From the NCBI GenBank assembly GCA_021613375.1, contig CM038702.1, positions 21,828,349-21,892,348 of the forward strand: a stretch of DNA of 64,000 nucleotides, read 5' to 3'. The position numbers were made by a program, and so were the translations under genes. Each line of letters opens with the position of its first letter. The first letter of the stretch is position 1. This DNA comes from Megaleporinus macrocephalus (lineage: Eukaryota; Chordata; Actinopteri; Characiformes; Anostomidae). Of this stretch, positions 24,545 through 37,800 are shown piece after piece. The notes beneath the pieces are model-generated. The model ran no database searches. It was not told the origin of the DNA and worked only from the letters and a program-made list of their open reading frames with translations.

Positions 24545-27500
24545 CCTAACTCGCTGAATATGTCACTGTACTGGACTCACAAAAGTAATGTATTGGATGC
24601 TCTTGATTTAAATGTTTATTTTAATTAGACATAAATGAAATATATTGCATCAACAGAATTTTGACTTTTAGTTTTCTTACTTTTGGCATTTATTGACCTG
24701 TCAGTGCTCCATTTCACATGTTAAGAGTGGGTGGTATACGCTGTGTAAGGTAAACTGTTGTGTTTAAAAATGATGCTGGTGATGAGGTGAAATTTCTATT
24801 CCACATCTGAGCAGCAAAATGCCACATGCCACAGGGGCACAGTGACTGGTAGTGTAGGAGCTCATCAATAGATAGAATATCAAGGTAAAACCTGAGAAAA
24901 CCATGACAGTCTCAACGAATGCAGCCAATTAGCACAAGTTGTAAAAGCAAATTAATCTGTGCAACCTACATGGTTGCATGTCTGAAAATTGTAGTGAAAC
25001 AAATTTGATGTGTCTGTTAGATAGTAAGGACATCATGGCCAATTAAATCAGAAGAACTCATCATAGCAGGTATCATAGAAAATGATATTTCAATGCTCAA
25101 TAAGGTACACAGTTTGAAAGATATAAATTCTTAAGAAATAAGATCCAATGCCCAGGTCATAATGCATTGAAACCCACTCAGAACCTGCTGAATAAGGACC
25201 ATAGGGACAAAGCCTACTCCCTGGACCACAGGACCCATACTAACCTGGTGGTGGAGGAAAGAAAGGAGGGAAACTTGGAGTAATGAATGAATGAGTGCAA
25301 CTCTGGAGTCTTCCTGGGAAAACATAAGGCTTGTTAATCTTTCATACCTCAGTGCATGTGTAATTGTTTACAAGCAGATCCTGATGCTCCACTATGACGG
25401 ACACTCAGGTTTATCACCTCAGAGTGTGTGTTCAGTTAACTGGTGACCATACAGCTGAACAAAACATTTTCATTATTTTCAATATAAAAAAACACAGGAT
25501 AAGGTACAATAGTGACTTTAATGCTTTTATTTTACTGACCCCTTCTAGTAATAACATATAGCCTAATGTTTGGAAACAAGTGTATAATGCTGCCAGATTT
25601 GACAGGTTTTACAGAATGCTGGCAACAGCTGATTTAACATAAAGAGAAACAACTGTAGCTCACAGCTGTAGCTCATATGAAGCTTCTCTAAACACCACAC
25701 CAGCACAAATTCTTTTTAGATTAAATAAGGCTTTTGCCAATGTCCATTTTATTCTTGGACAAATGATAAACAAATTACATCCATTACATCCTCTCTCAAA
25801 GTCTGAATTTTTAAATGAAGCATTGGTTAATATCTTAATAATCCTACGTCTTTAACATTAAAATCATTTTCATATATAGGAGACATTGTTGGAAAGTCTT
25901 TTTTTTATTTAGTCACAACATTACAGCACACTTCAACTAATAGCTCAATTATTTCTGAAAATAGAGCTATACCCCCTCCCTCCCCAAGTTAATTCACTTT
26001 CCTGGTTTACCAGCTCAGTGATGTCAATAGCTGCTTGTGGTGGGAGTGAAATTGTGTTGATCTGGCCATTAACATAAAAAAAAACCAACGCTGCTTTAAA
26101 TTAACATGATTCAGTCGTTCGGTAGCAAATGAATGAAGTGTGTTACATCAACACAACTGAGATCGGTTTGCTTCATTTGCCATGACTTTAAATTGTTAAT
26201 GTAGTGGTAATGTAATATTTTATTCATGTACAACTGATTGACACATGTGAATCAGATAAATGTAAAGTTTTATTTGTTTATTGGGTTTGTGTGTGACTGA
26301 GGATGAAGAACATGACCTTGATACTGTTCATTAGCTGGAATAATAGAGAGGATACAACCACTAACACAAGTAGCCATCTCATTATCAGCCAGGTCACTGT
26401 TGTATTAGCTTTGCCTGCTGCTTTGAATGACCCAATTCAACTGTTGAACCAAGCTGACTCAAAGGTGAGGGTCCGATTTCTACCAGACTAGCCCCCATTG
26501 CCAAACACACTACATCATTCCGCAGTGCTTGGTGGAAAGGAAGAGTCTTTAGAAAATAGAGAAACGACAATAACAGAAAACTCTTCACTCTGGGCGCACT
26601 TTTTATGTTTTACTGATTTACTTTATTTAAAAGGTTTTCTAGGGTTTAAAATTAGTTTACAGCTGCTTGTATTTAAACATCTTCCCACAAAAACAAAAAA
26701 GTGTCCAAAATACCAAGTATCAAATTTTTTTCTCTTTATTTTTCTTCTTTTTTTTTGACTTGCTGCCCTTTGCATTGTATGAATGTTTCATGGTATTTAG
26801 GCCAATAGAAGGATGTTTAAGGATGCCAAATCTGTCTTAACTAAAATCTCTTTACTTTAACTTACATTGAAAGTAAAGGAGTTATTTTCCCTTTTTGCTG
26901 TTTTGGAGATGCTTGTTTTTCTTTAAACAGCAACACTACAAATTAACAGACAAACTTGTATTGTTGTAATGTTTGATGTTGACGTATTTATTTTACTGTG
27001 CAAATGTCAGATACCACCCTTCTTTGTTAACTCAAATAAAAACAATCATTTAACACTGATGTCAGCATAAAGAAAAATTACATAACATAATGTTTTTCAA
27101 AGAAATCTGCAGTAAAATATATTTCCACACCACTAAAGCTTAGTCTTAGAAGTTGGTTGCATCATATGCAAGTGAATTATCTTATATACAAAACAATATG
27201 ATATAATTTTGTATATGGGCTGATGAGAATATTTAATTACACTAAAAGCTTCTTTGAATAGCAAAAGCTATGGTCTTTATATAAATATCCCTTAAATGAC
27301 ATAACAGTTTTTTTCCTCTCAGTGAAATTTCATGTTACTACATATATATAACATTTTAAATAGTAAGTGTGAGGGTTACGTCAAGGCCTCTGGACCAGGT
27401 GAAAGGGGGATCGATCAATTTTGCTTAATGATTAATGCCATAACACCTGGCTAGACTGCTGGCTATGGGTGTTTAAAGGTTTGGAGAAAGATTTAAATCA

Positions 27501-28058
27501 CTCATCTATCTGTCAAGCTGTGTAGGTGCTACACACACAAAGATAATTCGCAGACAAAAGGTAAGTAATTCAACTTTTGCACAAGAGCAGGCCTTTACAT
27601 TGTGTAGAATGATGACTGGGCCAATAGAAATGCCCCATAATCTCTTTATGTTAACGTACATTAAAAGTATAAAATATTTTTGCCCTTGATTGTAAAGTTT
27701 ATATTTTAAAGACATAAAAACAATTTTGTATATAACAAAGTGTTAAATAGATTAACACTTGATATATAATAGAAAAGATATTTTTATTCTTCTGGTATAC
27801 GTGCTATTATAATGCTGTATATCATAATACAGCACGGATACTCTGTAACACTTCATTTTAACTAATGAGTTGAAGCATTCCTGAAATGTCTTTATGTGAC
27901 AAAATTTTATTAATATGAATAGGTCTTGGTTATTTTTCATAAATTAATATAATTAATACATTTTACAGCAAATTAGAATATAATAAGCTGTTATATAAAG
28001 GTTTTCTTAAATGACAGCATTGTGTTGCATTTAACTATAAAGTTTTGTCCATGTTTAA
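24545..28058. other. Intergenic region between slco1 gene 2 and gene 3
   Basis: About 3.5 kb of AT-rich sequence with no recognisable coding exon. It begins with the 3' untranslated region of gene 2, for which I see no convincing AATAAA close to the stop. Pieces near 26780-26930 and 27590-27680 share words (CCAATAGAA, TTACATTGAAAGTA) with the MITE at 2544-2926. The rest shows nothing I can name. Confidence 0.55.
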
Positions 28059-28778
28059 AAATCACTCCAAAGCGTTTTCTGTACTTTTGAAAGTACCAGG
28101 ATACATGTGTAGACACCAGAGAGTTTAACACTTACTAAGGGTAAACAATTATTACACTTCAGTTATGGTCTTGCAGAATCTTTAATACTATTCATTAAGA
28201 AATGTATGTTAAGTATTTTGCTGACTATTTTTACAGTTTCAAACATAGAACTCTACTAGACACAGTAACATTAGCGATCTTAGAGTTCTGATCAGTTGGC
28301 CATGCAAACATTTTTTAAAACATAACATATATGACTGTACTGATTACAGCTAATTAGCATATATATATTTACTTACTAGTAAACAAACAGTTAATAACTC
28401 TTTTAGAGTTTATTAGCACAATTTATAAATACATAAATAGACAAGCAGTGTTTCTTTTTTCTGGGGCATCATTATTCATTTGGTAATAATTTAGTAATTA
28501 CCAAGAAGCTGACCCTGAAATAAAATGTTGCTGATATTTCCTGTACATGTAAAGCCCACTTCCAACAATATACATAATTGTGAAAAAATAGATATCTGAA
28601 CGTGCTCTATAATGTATTTTGTAAAACGTTTAATTTCTCATAAAATATATGAAATCTTAACCCTGTAGTGTATTTAGACCATGAATCTTAGCCACACATG
28701 CTTCAAAAATAAACTCTCTGGTGTCTACACATGTATCCTGGTACTTTCAAAAGTACAGAAAACGCATTGGAGTGATTT
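28059..28778. mobile_element. Nonautonomous DNA element with 69-bp terminal inverted repeats, just upstream of gene 3's first coding exon
   Basis: Positions 28059-28127 and 28710-28778 are reverse complements with one mismatch over 69 bases (left AAATCACTCCAAAGCG, right CGCATTGGAGTGATTT). The 720-bp element is AT-rich and encodes nothing. Its right edge is 58 bases before the probable acceptor TTTACAG|TCCCGAC at 28836 and 118 bases before the start codon of gene 3. No target-site duplication was certain. The near-identity of the arms suggests a fairly young insertion or pairing-driven correction. Confidence 0.85.
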
Positions 28779-28895
28779 GAATCATTTGAGCGTACACTGT
28801 TTGTTGTGTGTTCACTTCAGTCCTTTTCATTTACAGTCCCGACTTGATTCTACTGGCTTCTCCATAGCCATCTAGTGACGTCTGACTTGTGCACC

Positions 28896-31800
28896 ATGAC
28901 TGTAGAGAGCAGGCCAGAGGGCTTCAGTGAGCCCCATCCGCTGGTCAATGCTGCAAATGACCCTAAAACTCAACCTGCAGCAAAGTGCTGCAGCCCAAGT
29001 CTGAAGGTATGAACCCAAGTCATATATATTCCACAACGACCTAGTAGATCATATACAGAAATTATATATTTGATTCCAGTGTGCCAGCACATTAGGATGG
29101 ATATTACATTCTTAAGATCCATCATATTTATGTTTACATATATACATACACTTCTGGGCGTACAGTCAGCTGTAGAAGCAGCTTATTTTAAGCCACAGTA
29201 AATATAAACAGGACAGACAGAACCAAATATGGTACAATATTATTGTGTTTGAGGTTGTAATGACATGTTTTTTGGGGAAATAGGGTCCTTATGCCTTTCA
29301 GAAGTACAAAGTTGCCCCATTTTTCCAGCTGAGAGAGACAGGGTAAACAAAAAGTTAGTTATTTTTGCTTTATCCACTTCATGGCTGCACGGCTGCCCAT
29401 ATAAATGCTGTCATATCATATTCCACTGTGATTCAGTGTTTTTTTTATTTTGATCAATTAATAATTTGTAAAGCATCTTTTTCTAGAAACAATGCTCTTT
29501 ATTAACAGCCCCAGACTCATCATTAGCAGTTTGAGTTGTATTCCAGTGCAGGCCTGTGGAGTGATTACAGCAGCCCTCGTGTTGACTGTATCACTGGAGT
29601 AGAGGGCATGTGCATTACTGTTATTCTTTCCAAGGTTTGCTCTGGATCAATCAGATTTCTTCACAAATAAGTTCCAAGTACAAACACATACGTGTTGCTC
29701 TGTGAAGCCTTGTGAAAGACAAATGTAGTTAACTGTAATATAAAAGTGCATATAGAAAAGTGCATATTTGTAATGTTTACACCTCAAACATACATTATTA
29801 TTAAATGTATTCATTTAGAATTGAAGTATACTCTACGCTATACAGCTTTAAGTGTGTAATTTGTAGATATAAATGTTATAACAATATGACAAATGTATGT
29901 ATATGCATAAATGTAGTAAAAAGCAACACTTACAATTAAAAAATTATAAATCAAGTTATACTATTATAGTATAATATATTATATTATTAAAAGTGTATCA
30001 AATTATGTATAGGTAATGCTGAAATACACATCTAAGTACTTTTCTGTTCTAAATTGCAACAAATTACACTACTCTTCAGAAGTTTGGGGTTACTGATTTA
30101 ATTCATATAAAGCCAATATTTTAGAAGATATGTCTATAAAATCATACTTTGACAAAACTAATTTCTTACAAATGTCAAGCAGTCTGTAGGAACCTGTAAA
30201 AATAACAATATTTCCAAGTACTAAGTGTTTAAGTGTTTTTTTTTACATAAATAGACTACAATGCCTCATATTTAAAAATGGAAAACCAAGCCTTGCCAAT
30301 TAAACAGCTATCAATAGTAATTTATGACAACAAATTATATTAAACAGAAAATTAGAGCTTTTACACTTTTACATTTTTTTTACACTCCCCAAATTGTACC
30401 ATGTCATAACTTCCCAAAATATTGTAAATTCTTAGTAAAGTATTAGTCTAAGATTTGGAGCATATTAATTTAGACTGTATGAATTACTATTATGCCAAGA
30501 GACCCCAAACCTTTAAGTGTATGTTGCAATGAATGTAATTTATTGAGACACAAATATTAGTGCCCTTTAAGCCTATTTTAAATATATCACCTTGTACAGT
30601 ACCATTCCATGTCATTGTGTCAGTCCATCTAATTGCTGCAACTAAAATGCACCAAAAGTACTAAAGCAAACATTATAAGCCATCGGTTTAAAACATACTT
30701 TTAATTAATACAATTAAATTAATAAAAATAAAACAAAGTCTGGTGTTATTATGATTCGGTATGTTAAGAAATACATGAAGGGCATTCTGAGGCTTTTAAA
30801 ATGAACTTTTGGAAAAGTATAGACATTTAAATACAAGTGCACCATTAATATACTTAAGAAAGCTTCTGTTTCACAAGGGAAGAACTATATGGAGCCTATA
30901 CAGAACGTCCAATGTGAAAAACAAAAATGCAAAATGCAGCTTTTGTAATTGGTTTTTGAAGAGGAGTAGCCATAGAGAAGGCATTTGCACTCATTTACTG
31001 ACTGTCTGGCAAAGTCACTGTCTTGAAATGAGGGTGGAAGCTATACAATGGGAAACCCCAGCCAGGTGTCGCTGACTTCTAGTATCAAATATATCAAAGA
31101 ATTTGTCAAAAATTAGGTACTACCATGTTCTGGTTGAGTATTTTGTGCTACATCAGTGAAAGCTTGAGTAAATGTTTTTTTTATTTAAGAACTTGGCAAA
31201 GTGAAACACAGGTCAGTATCCTAATCTTATAGCACTTATGCTGCTATTGCTACTATCATTTCACCAGCAAAAGGCCATCAGGATATCATTCAAATAAATC
31301 CCTCTGCAAGCCTAGCTAGCTAGTTTGTATAAGAAATTATACATAAATATAAATACACAAATTTATAAGAACATAAAATATAAGAACTTATAAGCATATA
31401 AGCTTTTTCACTAAGTGAAGGGTTTCCGCAGTCTGCTGCATGTTACTGTAATAACTTCAGTCAAATGAAGGGGTGTGAGGATATACAGTAGCATACTAAA
31501 GCATGTATTTAACTGGCTTCAATATTTTTTTTTTTGTTGTGTTCTGTTTTTGATGTAGATGTTCATTGGTGTGCTCGCCTTCTCCTATTTCTCCAAATCT
31601 CTGAGTGGAAGCTACACTAAAAGCACCATCACACAGATCGAGAGAAGGTTTGAAATCCCTAGCTCAGTTGTGGGCATCATCGATGGTAGCTTTGAAATGG
31701 GTAAGTAAGACCACATACAACGCGTGATTCGTTCTAACATGTGTGTAGTAAATGTATAGCCGCTACTGTAGAACCTGCAAAAGCCCCTCCTCCTCAGTGT

Positions 31801-34800
31801 TAGCATTACCAGATGTTTACTTACCAGTGTGAGTGAGTTCAGTTTCAAACTTCATCCCTTTACTTAAAGCAACACCTAATATTTTATTGTTTATCATTTC
31901 TATTGGAACTTTTCTAATGGTCAATTCATCATGAATGAAAGTAAAATAACATGGAAAAAAGAAAAAAATAGAAAATGTAATCAAATATATTGTCTTTTTT
32001 TTTGTTTGTTCTAAAAAAAATAGCAGCTTCTCTAGAAAGTGTCCAAAATTACTTTGAATTAAATATTGTTACATTAATGTAGAGTTTAGAACATCTACTA
32101 TAAAGTACACCCTCTAAAAAATGACAGAAATAAATTTTGACCATAAAAATTAATGTCAAAATATTTTCACCACCGTTGCAGAACAATTTTAACAATTGTA
32201 AGTTTTCCCATCCAACATTTGTTTGAAGTGTTAGCTTTACCATCTAATCTCAGTAACGAGAGATGTTCAGTAAAGATGCTAATGTTTTTGGAGTTGATTG
32301 ATGTGTAAAGTCAGGTGTGGTGTGCAGGTAATCTGCTGGTCATCACTGTGGTGAGTTACTTTGGTGCAAAGTTCCACCGTCCTAGGATCATTGGAACAGG
32401 AGTGCTGCTGATGTCTATGGGCACTTTCCTAATGGCCCTGCCCCACTTCCTCATGGGCCGGTAAGCAACTCCACTGCCGCAGGCCACAAACACACTACAG
32501 GTTTAAAACTGGAATAGAGAAATACCACTGACTAGTATTTTTTATTCAACAAATTTTCTATGAGAAAACACAAAATCATACTTGTATGTAATTAATATCT
32601 GTATGTGGGTCAACACAATTCATCACTCTCCTAATTACATATTATGTCATAATGTCAATACAATGTTATGGTACTGTATTTAATTTCTTTAGTTAGTTGT
32701 AGGATTTACAACTGACAAATAAACCTGGATGTGTAAATGCTGCAGGACATTCTGTTTTCAAATATCCTTACTATTTTTTTAGTTTTAGTGGTGCACTGTA
32801 TGTTACTAGCCTCAATGTGAGGACAGTCATTGAAGTAAAAGAGACTTTATTAGCACTCATTAGTTCACTCATGCACATTTGAGACAAACAGCATGTCATT
32901 TCTAAATCATTTATAACATTTATTCACAAACTATGTAAAGGGCTGTAAGTGACTGGAGGTCTTAAGAGATACACTGGAGGTGAAGGATGCATGTTTTTAT
33001 CATCATCCTCCTCCTCCTCATCATCATCATCATCACCAACATTTATGAAGCACCTTAACCATGCTCAAGGATGCTTTACAAAAAAAAAAAACATTTTGCA
33101 AAGCAGTCAAGTAATTAATCAACAATACATAAAGTATCACACTCCACAGTATAAGTTAACCAGAAAATTTTATTTCCCCACTGTGGGACTAATAAAGGAC
33201 TATCTTGTGTTATTTTAAAACTATCTAGTTCCCCAGACCGCAGTATAAAGGATCTCACTTCTCGACTACAGTGTGTCACACAGGCGGCTGGCCCGGAAAG
33301 CCTTGAAGGCCACAAATATCCTTAGCCATGAAGGGGTAGTGTTTTCATACAGCTGAACACCACCAGTCCAGGTAGCATTGCAGCATCGGCCAAGCAGCCA
33401 CACAGCGGTGATATTACGCCAGCTGCCTCAAAAGGCCTCGTAGGTCCACCATAGTGTGGATGTATGCAGCCAAACATCACTGGTCCAGGCAGTAGCACAG
33501 CTGCATTGCAGCGCCATCCAAGCATCAAGTCCATGCATGAAGGCCAATTGGCTATGATGTACCACTTATAGCTGCAACACACTGTCATTCATGCACCAGG
33601 TTCAGGTTACATCATAGCTGTGTTGTAGCATCACTTACTTAGCTGGCCCAACAATACTTAGCTTATTCAAGTTAAGTATTCATAGCTAGTAAAATGTTAT
33701 TTTTTTTATTTTCGGTCCTAAGTCTTTTTTCAAAGCACTTTGAATTACAATTGTTTGTTAGAAAGTTGCTATACTATATATATATGTATATTGCTCAATA
33801 AAAAATCCTGGGTGAGCTGACGTGTGTGTGTGTGTGTGTGTGTTTGTGTTCCTCTGACAGATATAAATATGAGACTGCTGCCTCTTATGCTAATGATGCT
33901 GATAATTTCACTGTGACCTCCCCTTGCTCATCCAGCAGCCAGAACATCGCTCAGCAGCACATTACAGGTAACTACTGCATATATCTGTATATAGTAGTGC
34001 TAGAAAAATATACATTGGTGCATTTATCTGAAGGCAGTGATTCACATGCATAAATTAAAATCTAGTCAAAATCAAGGACTTGGTATCACTTTGCATTAAA
34101 ACTAACTTTGTAAAAGATTTGGATAATAATTTAAAAAGCCTCAAAAAGCTGTTATAACACCTAAATAATAATGGAAACAGTAACATGTTGTTTGCTAAAT
34201 AATGAGCCCACATTCACTGTTAAAAGGTTGGAGTTTGCTTTTTGGTTACTTTGGTTAGTTGGTAACCTTTCTTTACTGGTTTACTTGTTTATTTACTTTT
34301 GCTATTTACTTTTTCAACACACACAGATTCTACAGTATTCTAATTAATCTCATTACAGTGTTACAGGTAAAATGCATGTCATGTGATTATATTATATAGA
34401 CTTATTATGCTTTTTTCTGGGTCATTATTTATGTAGCTTTTTATATATGTAAATTTTCTCAGTTACTTGAAAAACTTTGCTATTGCCCACCTACTGGCAA
34501 GACTAGCACACCCTCCAACACAAAGATAAAATAGTAAAACTGACCTCTCTAAAATATCCCGCTCTGGTCTAGCTTGACCAGAGGACAAGTGTTTCAGACT
34601 GAGGTTGAATACAGTTATACAGTATAAGAAAAATGCATTTTGGAAAAATTTAAGCACATAAATCTATTCTAGTAAAACCCACAAATAAAATGATTAGCAT
34701 TAAAAATAATTATAATAGATCCAGCTGATCTAGCTGATCAAGCTGACGGATTATGACTCCGTTGTAGGCAGTTGTATTGTTGGTATTGTTGTTGTGTTGT

Positions 34801-37800
34801 TGGTATTGGTATAAACTTGTAATTCAGAAGAACTAATTTAGTTATGTTGTTTCACAATTAAATAAGTTGTCAGGTGTAATAAAAAAGTGTTTGTTTGCTC
34901 AAAGTTATGTTCAGTGAAACTCAATATCTTTTCTTTTGGCTTTTGCATCATCTATGTGCATATTGTTTTACTACCACTTTGTATGGTCTTCCATTCATAT
35001 ATCTACCTGCTACTGTGTGTACATCTTCTGTGTGTACAACTGTCAAGCCACATTGTTGGTGGTTGTATGTGCAAGTCATTAAATAACATACTTCAAAGCG
35101 CAACTCAAGAACAGCTCAGTGCCACAGCAATCACTTAACAAACTTAAGTAGATCTAATTTAAACCTAGTAAATGTGTCATATTTCTACTGTCATTAAAAT
35201 TGATTGAGTTGTATATTCTAAAAGCTACTTAATATGACTGACTGGAACTACTTAACATAGCGTTGTTAAGCAAGTCCAACATTTGTTATTTCTTTTTAAG
35301 TAGTCTAGTATGTAGGTCTAGTAGTGGTTGAATTAAATGAGAAGTGCTATGCTCATCAATGTTTCCCTGTATGTGTAACACGTGTGTGATATATTTTCAG
35401 GGTGTAATGAAGGAGAGGATGAAGGTTCTCCTATGTGGATTATTGTGCTGCTGGGGAACGTTATCCGCGGTATCGGTGAGGCCACTGTGGGCCCTCTTGG
35501 AATGTCCTTCATCGATGACTATGCCAGGCCAGAGAACTCTGCTTTTTACATTGGTAAGACCTGAGGGTGATCTTTTCTTTCACAATTCCCTTCATACTAT
35601 ATAAACCACTGCTACACAGTACTAAACCTATTGGGTAACCTGATAGCAAGTTCCAAAATTACACTAAAATGTCCTGAAATGTAAGTGTGAAGAACAAACT
35701 CTAAACTGCAGCATCATTACTTTGTGACCAAGTACAAAAAGTATTGCTTATGCAAAACAGCAGCGTATATTTCTCCATTAGTATTTTTGTTTCATGCTTT
35801 GTATTTCACCAGAGCAAATTACAATAATCCAGATGATGCATTTTTTAAAAAGTGCCCAAAATGTTATCATGACCCTTTATTGAAATTTATACGTAGAACA
35901 TAGAAATATACCTATCTTTAATAAAGAGCATAAGAATGTAGAGAATCTTCAGGAAAGGTATTTTAATTGACTTGCTTTAACCTAAAAAGCAAAGCTGGAC
36001 TAGGAAGTAAAATTCAGCCCTGGGTTTTTGTACAGACCAAAGTGACCCCCCCCCAAAAATAACCCCACTACCCACCACGGACTACAGTCAGTAGACGCAT
36101 ATAGTTAAACAACAAACATGGTTTATCTTGTTTAAATATATGAACGTGAGTGTGTCTGTAAAGACATTATAGCTTGGCTGTAGCAAGCTAGTTAATCAGC
36201 CAGTGAGTGAGTAAATATGTTAGAAGGTTATAAGTCAGGTCTATGAGGTGCTTTGAATTTAAAAGGGATATATAAGTACTCTGCCAGTCTAATTTAATTG
36301 AAATAAGATGATTATCAGTTTCTAGCTGTTAAGCTGATAAAAACCTCATAAAAAATAAATAAAATATCTCAAACTAGCAATCATTCGAACTAGCAAAATG
36401 GAAAGTACTATCATACTCACCCTGAAGTACACTATACTGTCACATGTTGATGCAGGACAGTAATTTGGGAATGCCTTCAAGTATTGGGCAAGGGTGTTTT
36501 TCCAGGTAAATGTTAATGACCTAGTAAAACCACACTTACTATTACAGAACAAATTTAGTTTTTCTGTTACACAAACTTACCCAGATAATACTTAGAACCT
36601 GTTGGGCATGTGTAATTAAACTTGACAGAGAAAACTCTAAAGTGCAGTGAAGCTGTGCTGCAGTGTTACAGGGTCTGGTTCATGAATAATTGTTTATGTA
36701 TGCATAATGAATATTTACTAAATTTCTCTATAATATTTCTTTGTGTCAGGGTGCCTCCACACCATCTCAGTGATTGGTCCGCTGTTTGGCTTCTCACTCG
36801 GCTCACTCTGTGCAAACCTCTATGTGGACATTGGTTTTGTGGACATGGGTGAGAGTCAGAAATCTTTACAGAATATCCTGTTCTTAAAGCTTACACTCAA
36901 AAAAATGACATGTACAACATTTCCACATGAAGGAAATATGTTACATTAACAAAATTGTATTACTTTGTTTACATACTTTTCACATTAATTGTTTTGATGT
37001 AACATATTTTATTAGTTTTATTACACAATTAGACAGAGTAAATTCAGTGCATCATTGTTTTTAATGTGGACGTGACTAGAAATAAAGGACTTTTAAACGT
37101 AAGCTCTTTGGGTTTGCTACTTTAAAAATGTTTGGCTTGTGGGGATGTGTTCTTTTCGTCAGAGAGTGTGACTATAACTCCTCAGGACTCTCGCTGGGTT
37201 GGGGCCTGGTGGTTGGGCTATTTAGTGGCTGGAGCTCTGTCACTGCTAAGTGCTGTGCCCTTCTGGTTCCTGCCCAGCGCTCTGCCAGAAGTTCCTCAGC
37301 CTGCTGGGCCAGAAGCCAACTCACAGACCACACACAGCCCCCCAGAGCAAGCCAGGGTCAGGCTCGCAGAGATAGCCAAGGGTAAATTTGAGAATAAACC
37401 TAATTTACAGTTTGGATGAAGATAATACATATTTTAAGTCTTGTTAATGATTGCTTCTAAGTTTATTCTAGTATTATGGGAATCTGGTTCCAATGACATA
37501 CAACAAAAGTAAAGTAAGATTTGCTATTATGAATCAAAGCCCACCCTTCAGTAACATTTATATATACACATATTGAGGAAAAAAAAGTATTTGAACACCC
37601 TGCGACTTTTTGAACAGTATTTGAACACACTGCAAGAATCCCACTTAGAAATCATATCACACAAATAAATTTTTAAAAAATCATACATTGTGATTTCCAG
37701 ACTTTTTTTAGATCATGTCTCTTACAGTGTAAATGCACCTAAGATAAAAATTTTAGACCCCTCCATGATTTCTAAATGGGAGAACTTGCAAAGTCGCAGG

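Noticed and set aside
28059..28778. Possible CRISPR-like or viral LTR repeat
   Set aside because: The 69-bp copies are inverted, not direct, with a single AT-rich interior and no spacers, primer site or gag/pol; this is a DNA-transposon pattern in a vertebrate genome.
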